The notes under the pieces were generated by a model. The model saw only the letters and a list, made by a program, of their open reading frames with translations, searched no databases and was not told the origin of the DNA. A stretch of 15,626 nucleotides of DNA. It comes from JBFWIL01 sp050256015. GTDB taxonomy: Bacteria; Bacteroidota; Bacteroidia; Bacteroidales; Prolixibacteraceae. Numbering within the stretch: position 1 is the stretch's first letter; each line of letters begins with the position of its first letter. This document shows positions 7,539 to 13,852 of this stretch, piece by piece. A program made the position numbers and the translations under genes. The stretch spans positions 1 through 15,626 of the forward strand of contig JBFWIL010000033.1 in assembly GCA_050256015.1 (NCBI GenBank), given 5' to 3'.

Positions 7539-8117
7539 TTACAAACCTCCCACTTTTTTAGGTTCAGCTTCCGAAATTTTGGAAGGATAAATTTCCTTTA
7601 TCGCATCCTGCTGTTCTGCATCCAGGCGTTCATAAGCCTTTCCAAATTCCTGCTGAGCCAGTTCATTTCGCAGTTCGTTGATGGCACCGACCAATTCGTT
7701 CTGTACAGCAATATACGTTCCGTACTGGGTGCCCACGTCATTCTGCAGGGAAATCACTCCCTTTGTAATTCCAACGGGTCCGAAATAAGGAATTTCCTTG
7801 ACCGTTTTTTCCGGAAGATTCGGATCGTCATTCGGATTGGCCATAAATTCCTTCGCTTTTTCACGAAGATCTTCCACACGCATCAGTTCACCCTCCACCA
7901 GCAGCTGATTGTTGGCATTCACCAACACCACAAAGACATTCCGCTCCTTGATGGGAGGAGTATCATCCTCTTCCTGATCGGGAGGAGGCATGGGGGGTAA
8001 CCGGCGTTCCAGACCGCTGTCCGTATCCATGGTAGACACCATCAAGAAAAAGATGAGCACCATAAAGGCAATGTCAGCCAAAGATGAATTCGGTATTTCA
8101 GGTACTTTTCTAGCCAT
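7539..8117 (-). CDS. exbD: ExbD/TolR-family biopolymer transporter (first copy)
   Basis: A 192-residue protein with a cytoplasmic start of about 12 residues, a transmembrane helix (about 13-30) carrying Asp15 in SSLADIAFMVLIFF, a proline/acid-rich linker (about 39-56, with PPMPPPDQEEDD), and a periplasmic domain. It is longer than classical ExbD (about 140 residues) because of the linker and a charged C-terminal part (about 150-190, rich in E, Q and K). It should act as the TonB-side partner of the ExbB encoded upstream in the same operon. A 50-nt gap separates it from the four-helix membrane protein gene upstream, and it is coupled by one nt to the second exbD. The two ExbD forms could form heterodimers or serve different partners; the sequence does not decide. 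Confidence 0.9.
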   Translation of the reverse strand: MARKVPEIPNSSLADIAFMVLIFFLMVSTMDTDSGLERRLPPMPPPDQEEDDTPPIKERNVFVVLVNANNQLLVEGELMRVEDLREKAKEFMANPNDDPNLPEKTVKEIPYFGPVGITKGVISLQNDVGTQYGTYIAVQNELVGAINELRNELAQQEFGKAYERLDAEQQDAIKEIYPSKISEAEPKKVGGL

Positions 8118-8167
8118 ATTAATAATTTTTCCTGATTATTCGATTAATACACACCGGTTCGCCTGAC

Positions 8168-8626
8168 TTACTTCTTCACAATACGTTTCACCGACCAAAA
8201 AATGGTAGCACCCACAGTCAGTCCTGCGAGAATATAAGTGGCAATCAGCGTAGTATCAATCCATTTCGAAACCGTGGTGGTCAGTGTTCCGTCAGCCACG
8301 AATTTTTCAACCCCGAAAAACTGGGGGAGCTGATCCGACGCCAGGCTGTAAGAGATAACCAGCACAACCACGGCCGCCAGAAAAACGACCAAGCCTTTTC
8401 TGGCTGCTGCTTTATTGGAGGCTGTATGGATCAGACTGGCGATAATGGCGATACCGCCTGTTGCAAACAGCAGAATATAAGCCCATGACAGGTTCGTATT
8501 CAACCAGCCGTTCATAACAGCATCTGCTTCATTATCGCTGATATTCGAAATCAGGGATACAATCAGAACAGCAGAAACAGCCACAAGTACCACCATCAAG
8601 ATGTTTAATACTTTTTCAAGCTTCAT
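8168..8626 (-). CDS. Four-helix membrane protein of unknown function in the exbBD operon
   Basis: I do not recognise a named family. The 152-residue product has four clear hydrophobic helices: about 7-27, 46-67, 77-96 and 124-146. Between helices 1 and 2 is an acidic loop (NISDNEADAV), and between 3 and 4 a polar loop of about 27 residues with FFGVEKFVADGTL. It ends in a basic tail, KRIVKK, which with the lysines at the start suggests both ends are cytoplasmic. It begins 8 nt after the exbB stop, so co-transcription and probably co-translation with exbB are likely. From the context it may be an accessory subunit of the proton-driven ExbB-ExbD complex; that role is inference only. No catalytic motif is visible, and no charged residue stands out inside a helix. 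Confidence 0.85.
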   Translation of the reverse strand: MKLEKVLNILMVVLVAVSAVLIVSLISNISDNEADAVMNGWLNTNLSWAYILLFATGGIAIIASLIHTASNKAAARKGLVVFLAAVVVLVISYSLASDQLPQFFGVEKFVADGTLTTTVSKWIDTTLIATYILAGLTVGATIFWSVKRIVKK

Positions 8627-8634
8627 AAGGCTGT

Positions 8635-9441
8635 TTATTTTTTAAGATTGTGTTTTACTAAGATATCAATCAGAGAGATGGAAGCATCTTCCATGCTGTT
8701 AACAATACTGTCGATCTTGGAAAGGCAATAATTATAGAAAATCTGCAAAATAATGGCAACAATCAAACCGCCTACGGTAGTGATCAGGGCCACTTTCATA
8801 CCTCCTGCAACCAGGGCGGGACTGATATCACCGGCAACCTCAATGGCATCGAAGGCCTGGATAAGACCAATCACGGTTCCCATAAACCCGAGCATCGGGG
8901 CAATGGCAATAAAGAGCCCGATCCAGCTTAAGCCTTTTTCCAGCAGAGATGCCTGAACACCGCCATAAGAAACAACCGTTTTTTCTACCACATCCAGGCC
9001 TTCATCCGAACGGTCAAGCCCCTGATAGAAGATACTGGCAACCGGCCCGCGGGTATTGCGGCAAATATCCTTGGCTGCTTCAATACCGCCATTGGAAAGA
9101 GCTTCTTCAACTTTTTCCAGCAACTTCTTGTTGTTACTTGTAGACAGGTTCAGATAAATAACACGTTCCAGGGCAAATGCAAGACCCAGAATTAAACAGA
9201 TGAGCAGGGTCGACATAAATCCGGGCCCCCCTTCAATAAACTTTTGTTTCAACTGACTGTGCACAGATCTTCCTTCTTCCGCTGCAGCAGCTGCAGCTTC
9301 TTCGGCTTCAGCGACAGAAGACTGATCCTCACCTACCTGTGTAGTTGCCTGTTCGGTTTGATCCTGCGCAACGGCATTGTCAGATGCCCCGACATAAAGC
9401 ATCCCAAGAACTGCTATAAACGCAAATAGTTTTTTCATCAT
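8635..9441 (-). CDS. exbB: ExbB/TolQ/MotA-family proton channel protein with signal-peptide-like N-terminus
   Basis: A 268-residue inner-membrane protein. Residues 1-25 look like a signal peptide (MMKK, a hydrophobic core, then a possible AVA-Q cleavage site at 25/26). They are followed by a Glu/Ala-rich stretch (about 27-57 with six alanines in a row) and then the TolQ/ExbB core with helices at about 74-95, 172-192 and 212-236. The signature LGFMGTVIGLI (184-194) is present. ExbB forms the pentameric channel around ExbD helices and converts proton flow into TonB motion. The N-terminal extension is absent from E. coli ExbB. The ATG at 9439-9441 or the next codon (9436-9438) could be the start. 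It leads the operon exbB, unknown membrane protein, exbD, exbD; no tonB is in the window. Confidence 0.92.
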   Translation of the reverse strand: MMKKLFAFIAVLGMLYVGASDNAVAQDQTEQATTQVGEDQSSVAEAEEAAAAAAEEGRSVHSQLKQKFIEGGPGFMSTLLICLILGLAFALERVIYLNLSTSNNKKLLEKVEEALSNGGIEAAKDICRNTRGPVASIFYQGLDRSDEGLDVVEKTVVSYGGVQASLLEKGLSWIGLFIAIAPMLGFMGTVIGLIQAFDAIEVAGDISPALVAGGMKVALITTVGGLIVAIILQIFYNYCLSKIDSIVNSMEDASISLIDILVKHNLKK

Positions 9442-9479
9442 TGGTCTTAATTTTTAATTAGTAATCTCCTAAACATTTA

Positions 9480-9487
9480 TAAATCTA
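9480..9487 (-). promoter_or_regulatory. Candidate exbB promoter -7 box
   Basis: The minus strand reads TAGATTTA, one base from TAnnTTTG and identical to the candidate -7 of dprA. A TTCTG about 20 nt upstream could serve as a degenerate -33. The ATG lies about 38 nt downstream. Support is modest because the region is A/T rich. Confidence 0.3.
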
Positions 9488-9515
9488 GTTTACAATTCAT
9501 TTTCCCCCAGAATAA

Positions 9516-9538
9516 GCTTTTGCCACGATACCAAAAGC
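9516..9538 (-). terminator. Hairpin downstream of tRNA-Ser
   Basis: GCTTTTG (9516-9522) and CAAAAGC (9532-9538) form a perfect 7-bp stem with a 9-nt loop, 36 nt after the tRNA 3' end. The minus-strand sequence after the stem, TTATTCTGG, is only partly U-rich, so this may be a weak terminator or a processing structure. Confidence 0.35.
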
Positions 9539-9573
9539 CGCCGGCACCAACTGCCTGCCTCCCCGGATTTATG

Positions 9574-9661
9574 CGGAGAGAGAGGGATTCGAACCCTCGG
9601 TACCCTTTTGAGGTACACACGCTTTCCAGGCGTGCCAGTTCAGCCACTCCTGCATCTCTCC
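9574..9661 (-). tRNA. tRNA-Ser (anticodon GGA)
   Basis: The 88-nt minus-strand gene folds as a class II tRNA. The acceptor arms GGAGAGA (9655-9661) and TCTCTCC (9575-9581) pair fully and are followed by discriminator G (9574). The T arm is GAGGG-TTCGAAT-CCCTC (9582-9598). The anticodon stem CACGC/GCGTG encloses loop CTGGAAA with anticodon GGA (9625-9627). A long variable arm (GTACC...GGTAC) and the discriminator G are serine hallmarks. It reads UCC and UCU codons. The 3' CCA is not encoded (the bases after the discriminator are CAT), so it must be added after transcription. Confidence 0.97.
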
Positions 9662-9693
9662 CGGTAATCCAGTCATTTACGTTTTCAGGGCTG

Positions 9694-9700
9694 CAAATTA
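9694..9700 (-). promoter_or_regulatory. Candidate tRNA-Ser promoter -7 box
   Basis: The minus strand reads TAATTTG followed by C, a TAnnTTTG-like box one base short, 32 nt before the tRNA 5' end. There is no clear -33 element. It lies in the 64-bp gap after the asparaginase stop; since no terminator hairpin is seen there, read-through from ansA is also possible. Confidence 0.35.
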
Positions 9701-9725
9701 CAAAAAAATTGTGAAATAAAAATAG

Positions 9726-10760
9726 CTACCCACTTATTTCACCACTGCGATTTTTTTTCAGATACATCTTCACCTCATCTTCAGGCAATCCCTGCCCCAG
9801 CAGGAACATCAGCTTGGTAACCGCTGCCTCGGTAGTCATGTCTCCCCCGCTTACAACCCCCGCATGCTGAAGTTCCTCGCTGGCCAGATAATGGCCCATT
9901 TTTACCGTCCCTCCCTCGCACTGGGTAACATTCAGAATAATAATACCCTGTCGTACGGCTTTCCGGATTACACGGTGCATCCAGGGGAGAGAGGGAATGT
10001 TTCCGGAACCGAAAGTCTCCAACACAATGCCCTGCAATCCGGGCACACTCATGATGTGTTCAAACACCTTCCGGCTCATCCCCGGGAACAGCTTCAGGAT
10101 AACCACACGATCAGAAAAGCACGTATTGACCTTAAGGATGCCCTTACGGTCAGGCTGGTAAATATTATCATGATAAAAACAAATGTCTACCCCGGCCTTG
10201 GCCAGCAAAGGGTAATTCGTTGAACGGAAAGCGCTGAAATGGTCGGCATGCCGCTTACTCGTCCGGTTTCCCCTGCTTAGTTTAAAATCGAAATAGATAC
10301 AAACCTCGGGAACCACAGCCACCCCGTTCCGCCTTGCCGCGGCAATTTCAATGGAGGTTATCAGGTTTTCCTTCCCGTCCGTGCGGAGAATTCCGATGGG
10401 AAGCTGGGAACCGGTCATCACCACAGGCTTGTCCAGGTTCTCCAGCATATAGCTCAAAGCCGAAGCCGTATACGCCATGGTATCGGTGCCGTGAAGAATA
10501 ACAAAACCATCATAACGGTTGTAATTCCGCTGAATGGTCCGGGCCAGTCTCACCCAGACCTTGGGATCCATGTCGGAAGAATCGATGGGCGGATGAAAAG
10601 TGATCGATTCCAGATGGTACCCCAGCCGGCTGAGTTCGGGAACTTCCTCCAGAATCTGGTCAAAACGTACCGGAACGAGTGCCCCGGTCTCCGACTTCTG
10701 GACCATCCCTATGGTTCCCCCGGTATAGATCAGCAGGATTGAAGGTCTTATTGCATCCAT
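9726..10760 (-). CDS. ansA: Type I (cytoplasmic) L-asparaginase
   Basis: Hydrolyses L-asparagine to aspartate and ammonia. The 344-residue protein has no signal peptide, which fits the cytoplasmic type I form. The nucleophile region YTGGTIGM (12-19) contains Thr16; the second catalytic triad region HGTDTMAYTA (90-99) contains Thr92 and Asp93; Lys169 in GNRTSKRHADHF is the candidate catalytic lysine. TGSQLPIG (116-123) and LRTDGKENL (125-133) are further family motifs, and GSGNIPS (251-257) starts the C-terminal domain. The gene lies 25 nt after the TatD-family gene and probably shares its transcript. A glutaminase or Glu-tRNA amidotransferase GatD-like role is less likely, since there is no extra N-terminal domain. 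Confidence 0.93.
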   Translation of the reverse strand: MDAIRPSILLIYTGGTIGMVQKSETGALVPVRFDQILEEVPELSRLGYHLESITFHPPIDSSDMDPKVWVRLARTIQRNYNRYDGFVILHGTDTMAYTASALSYMLENLDKPVVMTGSQLPIGILRTDGKENLITSIEIAAARRNGVAVVPEVCIYFDFKLSRGNRTSKRHADHFSAFRSTNYPLLAKAGVDICFYHDNIYQPDRKGILKVNTCFSDRVVILKLFPGMSRKVFEHIMSVPGLQGIVLETFGSGNIPSLPWMHRVIRKAVRQGIIILNVTQCEGGTVKMGHYLASEELQHAGVVSGGDMTTEAAVTKLMFLLGQGLPEDEVKMYLKKNRSGEISG

Positions 10761-10785
10761 GGCAGTTTTCCGTACCTCTTTATTG

Positions 10786-11550
10786 TTATATCAGAAATAA
10801 CTGCTCGGCCGTTTCCGAGCTAATCAGGCTAAGTTCAGCCACCGGAATCCGGTATATCTCCGCAAGCTTCTGTGCCACATAAATCAAATGGGCACTTTCA
10901 TTTCGCTTTCCGCGGAAGGGAACGGGTGTCAGATACGGAGCATCCGTTTCCAGCAGAATGTGTTTCGGATCAACATCCTTCAACACCTGATCCAACCCGC
11001 TGTTTTTAAAGGTAACGATACCGTTGATCCCAAGTTTGAATCCCAGTTCCGTAACCATCCTGGCCTGTTCTGATGTTCCAGAAAAACTGTGAAACACCCC
11101 GCGCATGCGCTCACTCTGTTCTTCCTGTAGCACGGCATAGACCTCGTCAAAAGAATCCCGCACATGGATAACTACCGGCAGATCCTGCTCCCGGGCAAGG
11201 ATCAGTTGTCTGCGGAAAGCATCGGTTTGTTCCTGAATGAAGGTACGGTCCCAGTACAAGTCGATACCCACTTCCCCGATGCCGAAAAATTTCCGTTTCT
11301 TAATCCAGAACTCAACCAGCATCATTTCCTCTTCATAATCCTCTTTGATCGAAGTGGGATGCACACCGATCAGAGGGAAGCAGATCTGTGGGTATTTATC
11401 CACCAGGTCGAGCATTTTCTTCACCGATGAGCTGTCTATATTCGGAAGAATGATCTTCCGGACATCATTTTCGAATGCCCGCCTTATCACTTCTTCCTGA
11501 TCATTACTAAAATCTTCCAAATAAATGTGTGAGTGCGTATCAACCAACAT
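10786..11550 (-). CDS. tatD: TatD-family metal-dependent hydrolase (DNase-like)
   Basis: A 254-residue TIM-barrel amidohydrolase-type enzyme. All metal-site motifs are present: His6 and His8 in DTHSH, Glu93 in GEVGID, His129 in VIHVRDS, His154 in FHSFSG and Asp203 in ETDAPYLTP. Members cut DNA as 3'-5' exonucleases and have been linked to repair and to D-Tyr-tRNA-like deacylase activity in some reports; the exact substrate here cannot be told. The ATG at 11548-11550 is the natural start because the DTHSH motif begins at residue 4. It precedes the asparaginase gene by 25 nt on the same strand. An A/T-rich 80-bp spacer with a candidate terminator separates it from the gdhA stop upstream. Confidence 0.92.
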   Translation of the reverse strand: MLVDTHSHIYLEDFSNDQEEVIRRAFENDVRKIILPNIDSSSVKKMLDLVDKYPQICFPLIGVHPTSIKEDYEEEMMLVEFWIKKRKFFGIGEVGIDLYWDRTFIQEQTDAFRRQLILAREQDLPVVIHVRDSFDEVYAVLQEEQSERMRGVFHSFSGTSEQARMVTELGFKLGINGIVTFKNSGLDQVLKDVDPKHILLETDAPYLTPVPFRGKRNESAHLIYVAQKLAEIYRIPVAELSLISSETAEQLFLI

Positions 11551-11573
11551 AGAAAATATTTTATCGCAAAGAA

Positions 11574-11609
11574 AATATTAAAAACGCAAAAGTCCGTTTT
11601 TTAAATATT
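11574..11609 (-). terminator. Candidate gdhA terminator
   Basis: AATATTAAAAACG (11574-11586) and CGTTTTTTAAATATT (11595-11609) form a long, nearly perfect inverted repeat around an 8-nt loop, 22 nt after the gdhA stop. Read on the minus strand it gives an A-rich arm, a CG-capped loop and a T-rich arm continuing into AATATTTTCTTT. It is mostly A/T, so its strength is uncertain. A smaller A/T hairpin (ATTATC/GATAAT, 11607-11623) overlaps it. Confidence 0.45.
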
Positions 11610-11630
11610 ATCTTATTGATAATTCATCTT

Positions 11631-12965
11631 CTATACGACTCCCTGCGCCAACATGGCATCGGCCACCTTAACAAATCCGCCGATATTGGCTCCCTTCAGA
11701 TAATTGATCCGGTCTCCGCTTTTCCCATACCGCATACAGGCCTCATGAATTCCCTTCATGATCAGGTGCAGACGGGCATCCACTTCTTCCCGGCTCCAGT
11801 GTAACCGCTGGCTGTTCTGACTCATTTCCAGCCCGGAGACAGCCACTCCTCCCGCATTCACGGCTATTCCCGGAGCATATTCCAGATGCTCCACCAGATA
11901 TTCTGCAGCTTCGGCCGTACACCCCATATTGGAAACCTCGGCCACAAAGGAACAGCGGTTTTCCACCAGCATGCGGGCATCGTCCAGATCCAGTTCATTC
12001 TGAGTAGCACAGGGCATAGCAATATCCGCCTTTTGCCCCCAGGGTTTCCGGCCTGGAAAAAATACTGCACCAAACTCCCGGGCATAAGGTTCCACCACAT
12101 CGTTGTTTGAAGCACGCAGTTCAAGCAGATAATCCACCTTTTCCCCGCATATGCCTTCCTTGTCATAAACATAGCCATCCGGTCCGGAAATAGTGACCAC
12201 CCTGCCGCCCAGTTCGTTGATCTTGGTAATGGCCCCCCAGGCAACGTTACCAAAACCGGATACGGCAAAAGTCTGTCCGGCCGCTTTTTGCCCGAAACGG
12301 TCCAGCATATGCTGGACAAAATAAACCGCGCCAAACCCTGTTGCCTCGGGACGAATCAAACTGCCCCCCCAGGCCAGTCCCTTCCCCGTCAGCACACCGG
12401 CAAACGCATTCCGGATTCGCTTGTACTGACCAAACAGGTAACCGATCTCCCTGCCGCCAACCCCAATATCACCAGCCGGCACATCGGTATCGGGACCAAT
12501 ATGGCGCTGCAATTCAGTCATGAAACTCTGGCAGAAATGCATAATCTCATGATCCGACTTGCCTTTTGGATTAAAATCGGATCCTCCCTTCCCCCCGCCC
12601 ATGGGCAACCCGGTAAGACTATTTTTAAAGATCTGTTCAAATCCGAGGAATTTCAGCACAGAAAGGGTTACCGTAGGATGAAAGCGCAATCCCCCCTTAT
12701 AGGGTCCCAGGGCCGAATTGAATTCCACCCGGTAGCCCCGGTTCACCTGTACCTCGCCCCTGTCATCAACCCAGGGAACCCGGAACATAACGACCCGTTC
12801 CGGCTCGACCAGGCGTTCCAGTATCCGGGCCTTCTGGTATCGGGGATTTCCCCGGTAAAACCCCCATACCGACTCCACAACTTCCTGAACGGCCTGGTGA
12901 AATTCTGCTTCTCCAGGCGTTTTGGTCTTCAGTACCGCTATAAAATCACTGATTTCAGGTTTCAT
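11631..12965 (-). CDS. gdhA: Glutamate dehydrogenase (hexameric, probably NADP-type)
   Basis: Interconverts glutamate and 2-oxoglutarate plus ammonium. The 444 residues match the small hexameric family. The substrate domain has GPYKGGLRFHP (87-97), the catalytic lysine region PMGGGKGGSDFNPKG (121-135, Lys126) and PAGDIGVGGREIG (163-175, Asp166). The Rossmann domain has SGFGNVAWG (236-244). NAGGVAVSGLEMSQNS (370-385) closes the active site. The loop after the second beta strand (VVTISGPDGYV) has no acidic residue at its end, which fits NADP(H) better than NAD(H), though that is inference. AEVSNMGCT (342-350) replaces the AEGANMPTT seen in E. coli. Co-location with asparaginase places two ammonium-handling enzymes side by side. 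The start at 12963-12965 gives the normal N-terminus. Confidence 0.96.
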   Translation of the reverse strand: MKPEISDFIAVLKTKTPGEAEFHQAVQEVVESVWGFYRGNPRYQKARILERLVEPERVVMFRVPWVDDRGEVQVNRGYRVEFNSALGPYKGGLRFHPTVTLSVLKFLGFEQIFKNSLTGLPMGGGKGGSDFNPKGKSDHEIMHFCQSFMTELQRHIGPDTDVPAGDIGVGGREIGYLFGQYKRIRNAFAGVLTGKGLAWGGSLIRPEATGFGAVYFVQHMLDRFGQKAAGQTFAVSGFGNVAWGAITKINELGGRVVTISGPDGYVYDKEGICGEKVDYLLELRASNNDVVEPYAREFGAVFFPGRKPWGQKADIAMPCATQNELDLDDARMLVENRCSFVAEVSNMGCTAEAAEYLVEHLEYAPGIAVNAGGVAVSGLEMSQNSQRLHWSREEVDARLHLIMKGIHEACMRYGKSGDRINYLKGANIGGFVKVADAMLAQGVV

Positions 12966-13143
12966 CTGTTTATTTTTTCAATTCAAGCCTGTATAATTTG
13001 CGTATCAGCGTTTGCTTTTCAATGGAGCCGCCAACGGATGGAACGCATTTCCTTTGTCAAAGAAAAAAATGAAATAACAAAAAAAAACTGACAGATGATG
13101 CTTTTTCTTACCGCAATGTATGTTTAAAAGCAATCGTTTACGT

Positions 13144-13170
13144 GCCGGTAGGTGCCGGCTTTGTATTTCT
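13144..13170 (+). terminator. GC hairpin with T-rich tail (orientation uncertain)
   Basis: GCCGG (13144-13148) and CCGGC (13155-13159) form a 5-bp GC stem with a 6-nt loop, followed on the plus strand by TTTGTATTT. It looks like a weak plus-strand terminator, yet no plus-strand gene precedes it. On the minus strand it lies 10 nt after the stop of the small candidate frame but lacks a U tract. Confidence 0.3.
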
Positions 13171-13349
13171 CAGGTCATCCGCCGGGGACTGATCACGATG
13201 TCCTTATCAAGGCAAAAAAACACTGTCCGGAAAGCTTTGTACCGGGAGCGGAACTGCAGGGACCGGAACTTTTTCAGTTCCTCCAGGGGAAAATAACCGC
13301 AGTATAAAAATCGTATGACTTGACCGTTTCCATGAAATTCAGGTTTCAC
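13170..13349 (-). pseudogene. Small candidate gene, possibly frameshifted
   Basis: I do not recognise the product. A minus-strand frame ending at TGA 13170-13172 encodes a 38-residue stretch (from 13286) beginning LEELKKF and ending ISPRRMT, with codons that mostly end in G or C, like the real genes here. Read alone it can start at GTG 13347-13349, giving 59 residues. An ATG at 13331-13333 in the other frame gives 16 protein-like residues (METVKSYD...VIFP) up to a CCCC run at 13286-13289, then a stop at 13274-13276. Joining the two by a -1 shift, or by one extra C, gives a smooth 54-residue protein. A promoter-like pair lies at 13353-13385. It may be a decayed gene, a sequencing indel, an intact GTG-started ORF, or non-coding sequence. 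Confidence 0.35.
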
Positions 13350-13352
13350 AGA

Positions 13353-13385
13353 GCAAGTTAAGCATTTTTACAGACAGCATGTCAA
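13353..13385 (-). promoter_or_regulatory. Candidate promoter ahead of the small frame
   Basis: On the minus strand, TTGAC at 13381-13385 overlaps the stop codon of the GatB/YqeY gene. After 22 nt it is followed by TAACTTGC (13353-13360), which resembles the aroB box TAACTTTGC with one T missing. The ATG at 13333 would lie about 20 nt downstream. Both elements are imperfect. Confidence 0.3.
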
Positions 13386-13834
13386 CCTGCCAGCAACTCT
13401 TTAACCTTGCCGGCAATCGATTTCCCGTCTGCACGGCCTCCCAGCCGTTTCGCAGCAACACCCATGACGCGCCCCATGTCCTTCATCCCGGTTGCGTCAA
13501 GTTCCTCAATGAGCTCTTTTACGGCCCGGCTGAGTTCTTCTTCCGTAAACGGTTCTGGAAGATAGTTTTCAAAAACCTCAACCTGCTTCAGTTCGGCCCC
13601 GGCAAGATCCGGACGGCCCTGTTCGCGGTAAATGGTGGCAGAATCACGTCCCTGCTTGGCCAGTTTACCTATGATTCGGACAACGTCTTCATCTTCCAGA
13701 ACGGCTTTTCCACCTCTAAGGCTTTTTGCTTCAATCAGCGCCTTTTTAATTCCGCGCAAAGCTTCCAGTTTTTCTTTTTCGCGTGCCTTCATGGCCGCTT
13801 TGATGTCTTCACTGATCCGGTCAAATAAATTCAT
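13382..13834 (-). CDS. GatB/YqeY domain-containing protein
   Basis: A 150-residue cytoplasmic protein matching the stand-alone YqeY family, which shares a helical domain with the tail of GatB. The first half (1-90) is a charged helical bundle with a Lys/Glu-rich start. The second half has the conserved YLPEP (91-95), a helix, MKDMGRVMG (117-125) and GRADGK (133-138). The GatB tail domain contacts tRNA; the job of free YqeY is not settled, so a tRNA-related role is only an inference. It follows ftsZ by 38 nt with a hairpin in between, an order I believe is common in Bacteroidota. It does not make the genome a user of transamidation, as the core GatB is absent here. Confidence 0.9.
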   Translation of the reverse strand: MNLFDRISEDIKAAMKAREKEKLEALRGIKKALIEAKSLRGGKAVLEDEDVVRIIGKLAKQGRDSATIYREQGRPDLAGAELKQVEVFENYLPEPFTEEELSRAVKELIEELDATGMKDMGRVMGVAAKRLGGRADGKSIAGKVKELLAG

Positions 13835-13852
13835 AACAGTAAATTATCAGGT

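Larger units (their letters stand above)
12966..13381. other. 416-bp intergenic region between the GatB/YqeY gene and gdhA
   Basis: This is the only gap above 300 bp. Its left part (12966-13140) should hold the gdhA leader and promoter, but no clear TAnnTTTG box is seen on the minus strand. It contains a short palindrome, CTTTGTCAAAG (13052-13062), and a run of nine A (13079-13087). Its right part (13170-13349) carries the short gene-like minus-strand frame described separately. A GC hairpin at 13144-13159 is followed on the plus strand by TTTGTATTTCTC. A TATAATTTGC at 12992-13001 resembles a plus-strand -7 box. Confidence 0.6.

Noticed and set aside
9520..9714. Plus-strand 64-residue ORF with ERDSNPRYPFEVHTLSRR-like sequence
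   Set aside because: It is the reverse strand of the tRNA-Ser gene; this translation is a well-known annotation artefact.
11607..11623. A/T hairpin ATTATC/GATAAT after gdhA
   Set aside because: It is a weak all-A/T stem overlapped by the better inverted repeat at 11574-11609.
13052..13062. Palindrome CTTTGTCAAAG upstream of gdhA
   Set aside because: It is an 11-bp sequence in an A/T-rich leader; chance is likely and no second copy was seen.
12288..13091. Plus-strand ORF of 267 codons over gdhA and its leader
   Set aside because: It is mostly antisense to a clearly conserved glutamate dehydrogenase and has no protein-like motifs.
13120..13296. Plus-strand 58-codon ORF in the 416-bp gap
   Set aside because: It is very Arg/Ser/Cys-rich and lies opposite the more gene-like minus-strand frame; nothing supports it beyond being open.
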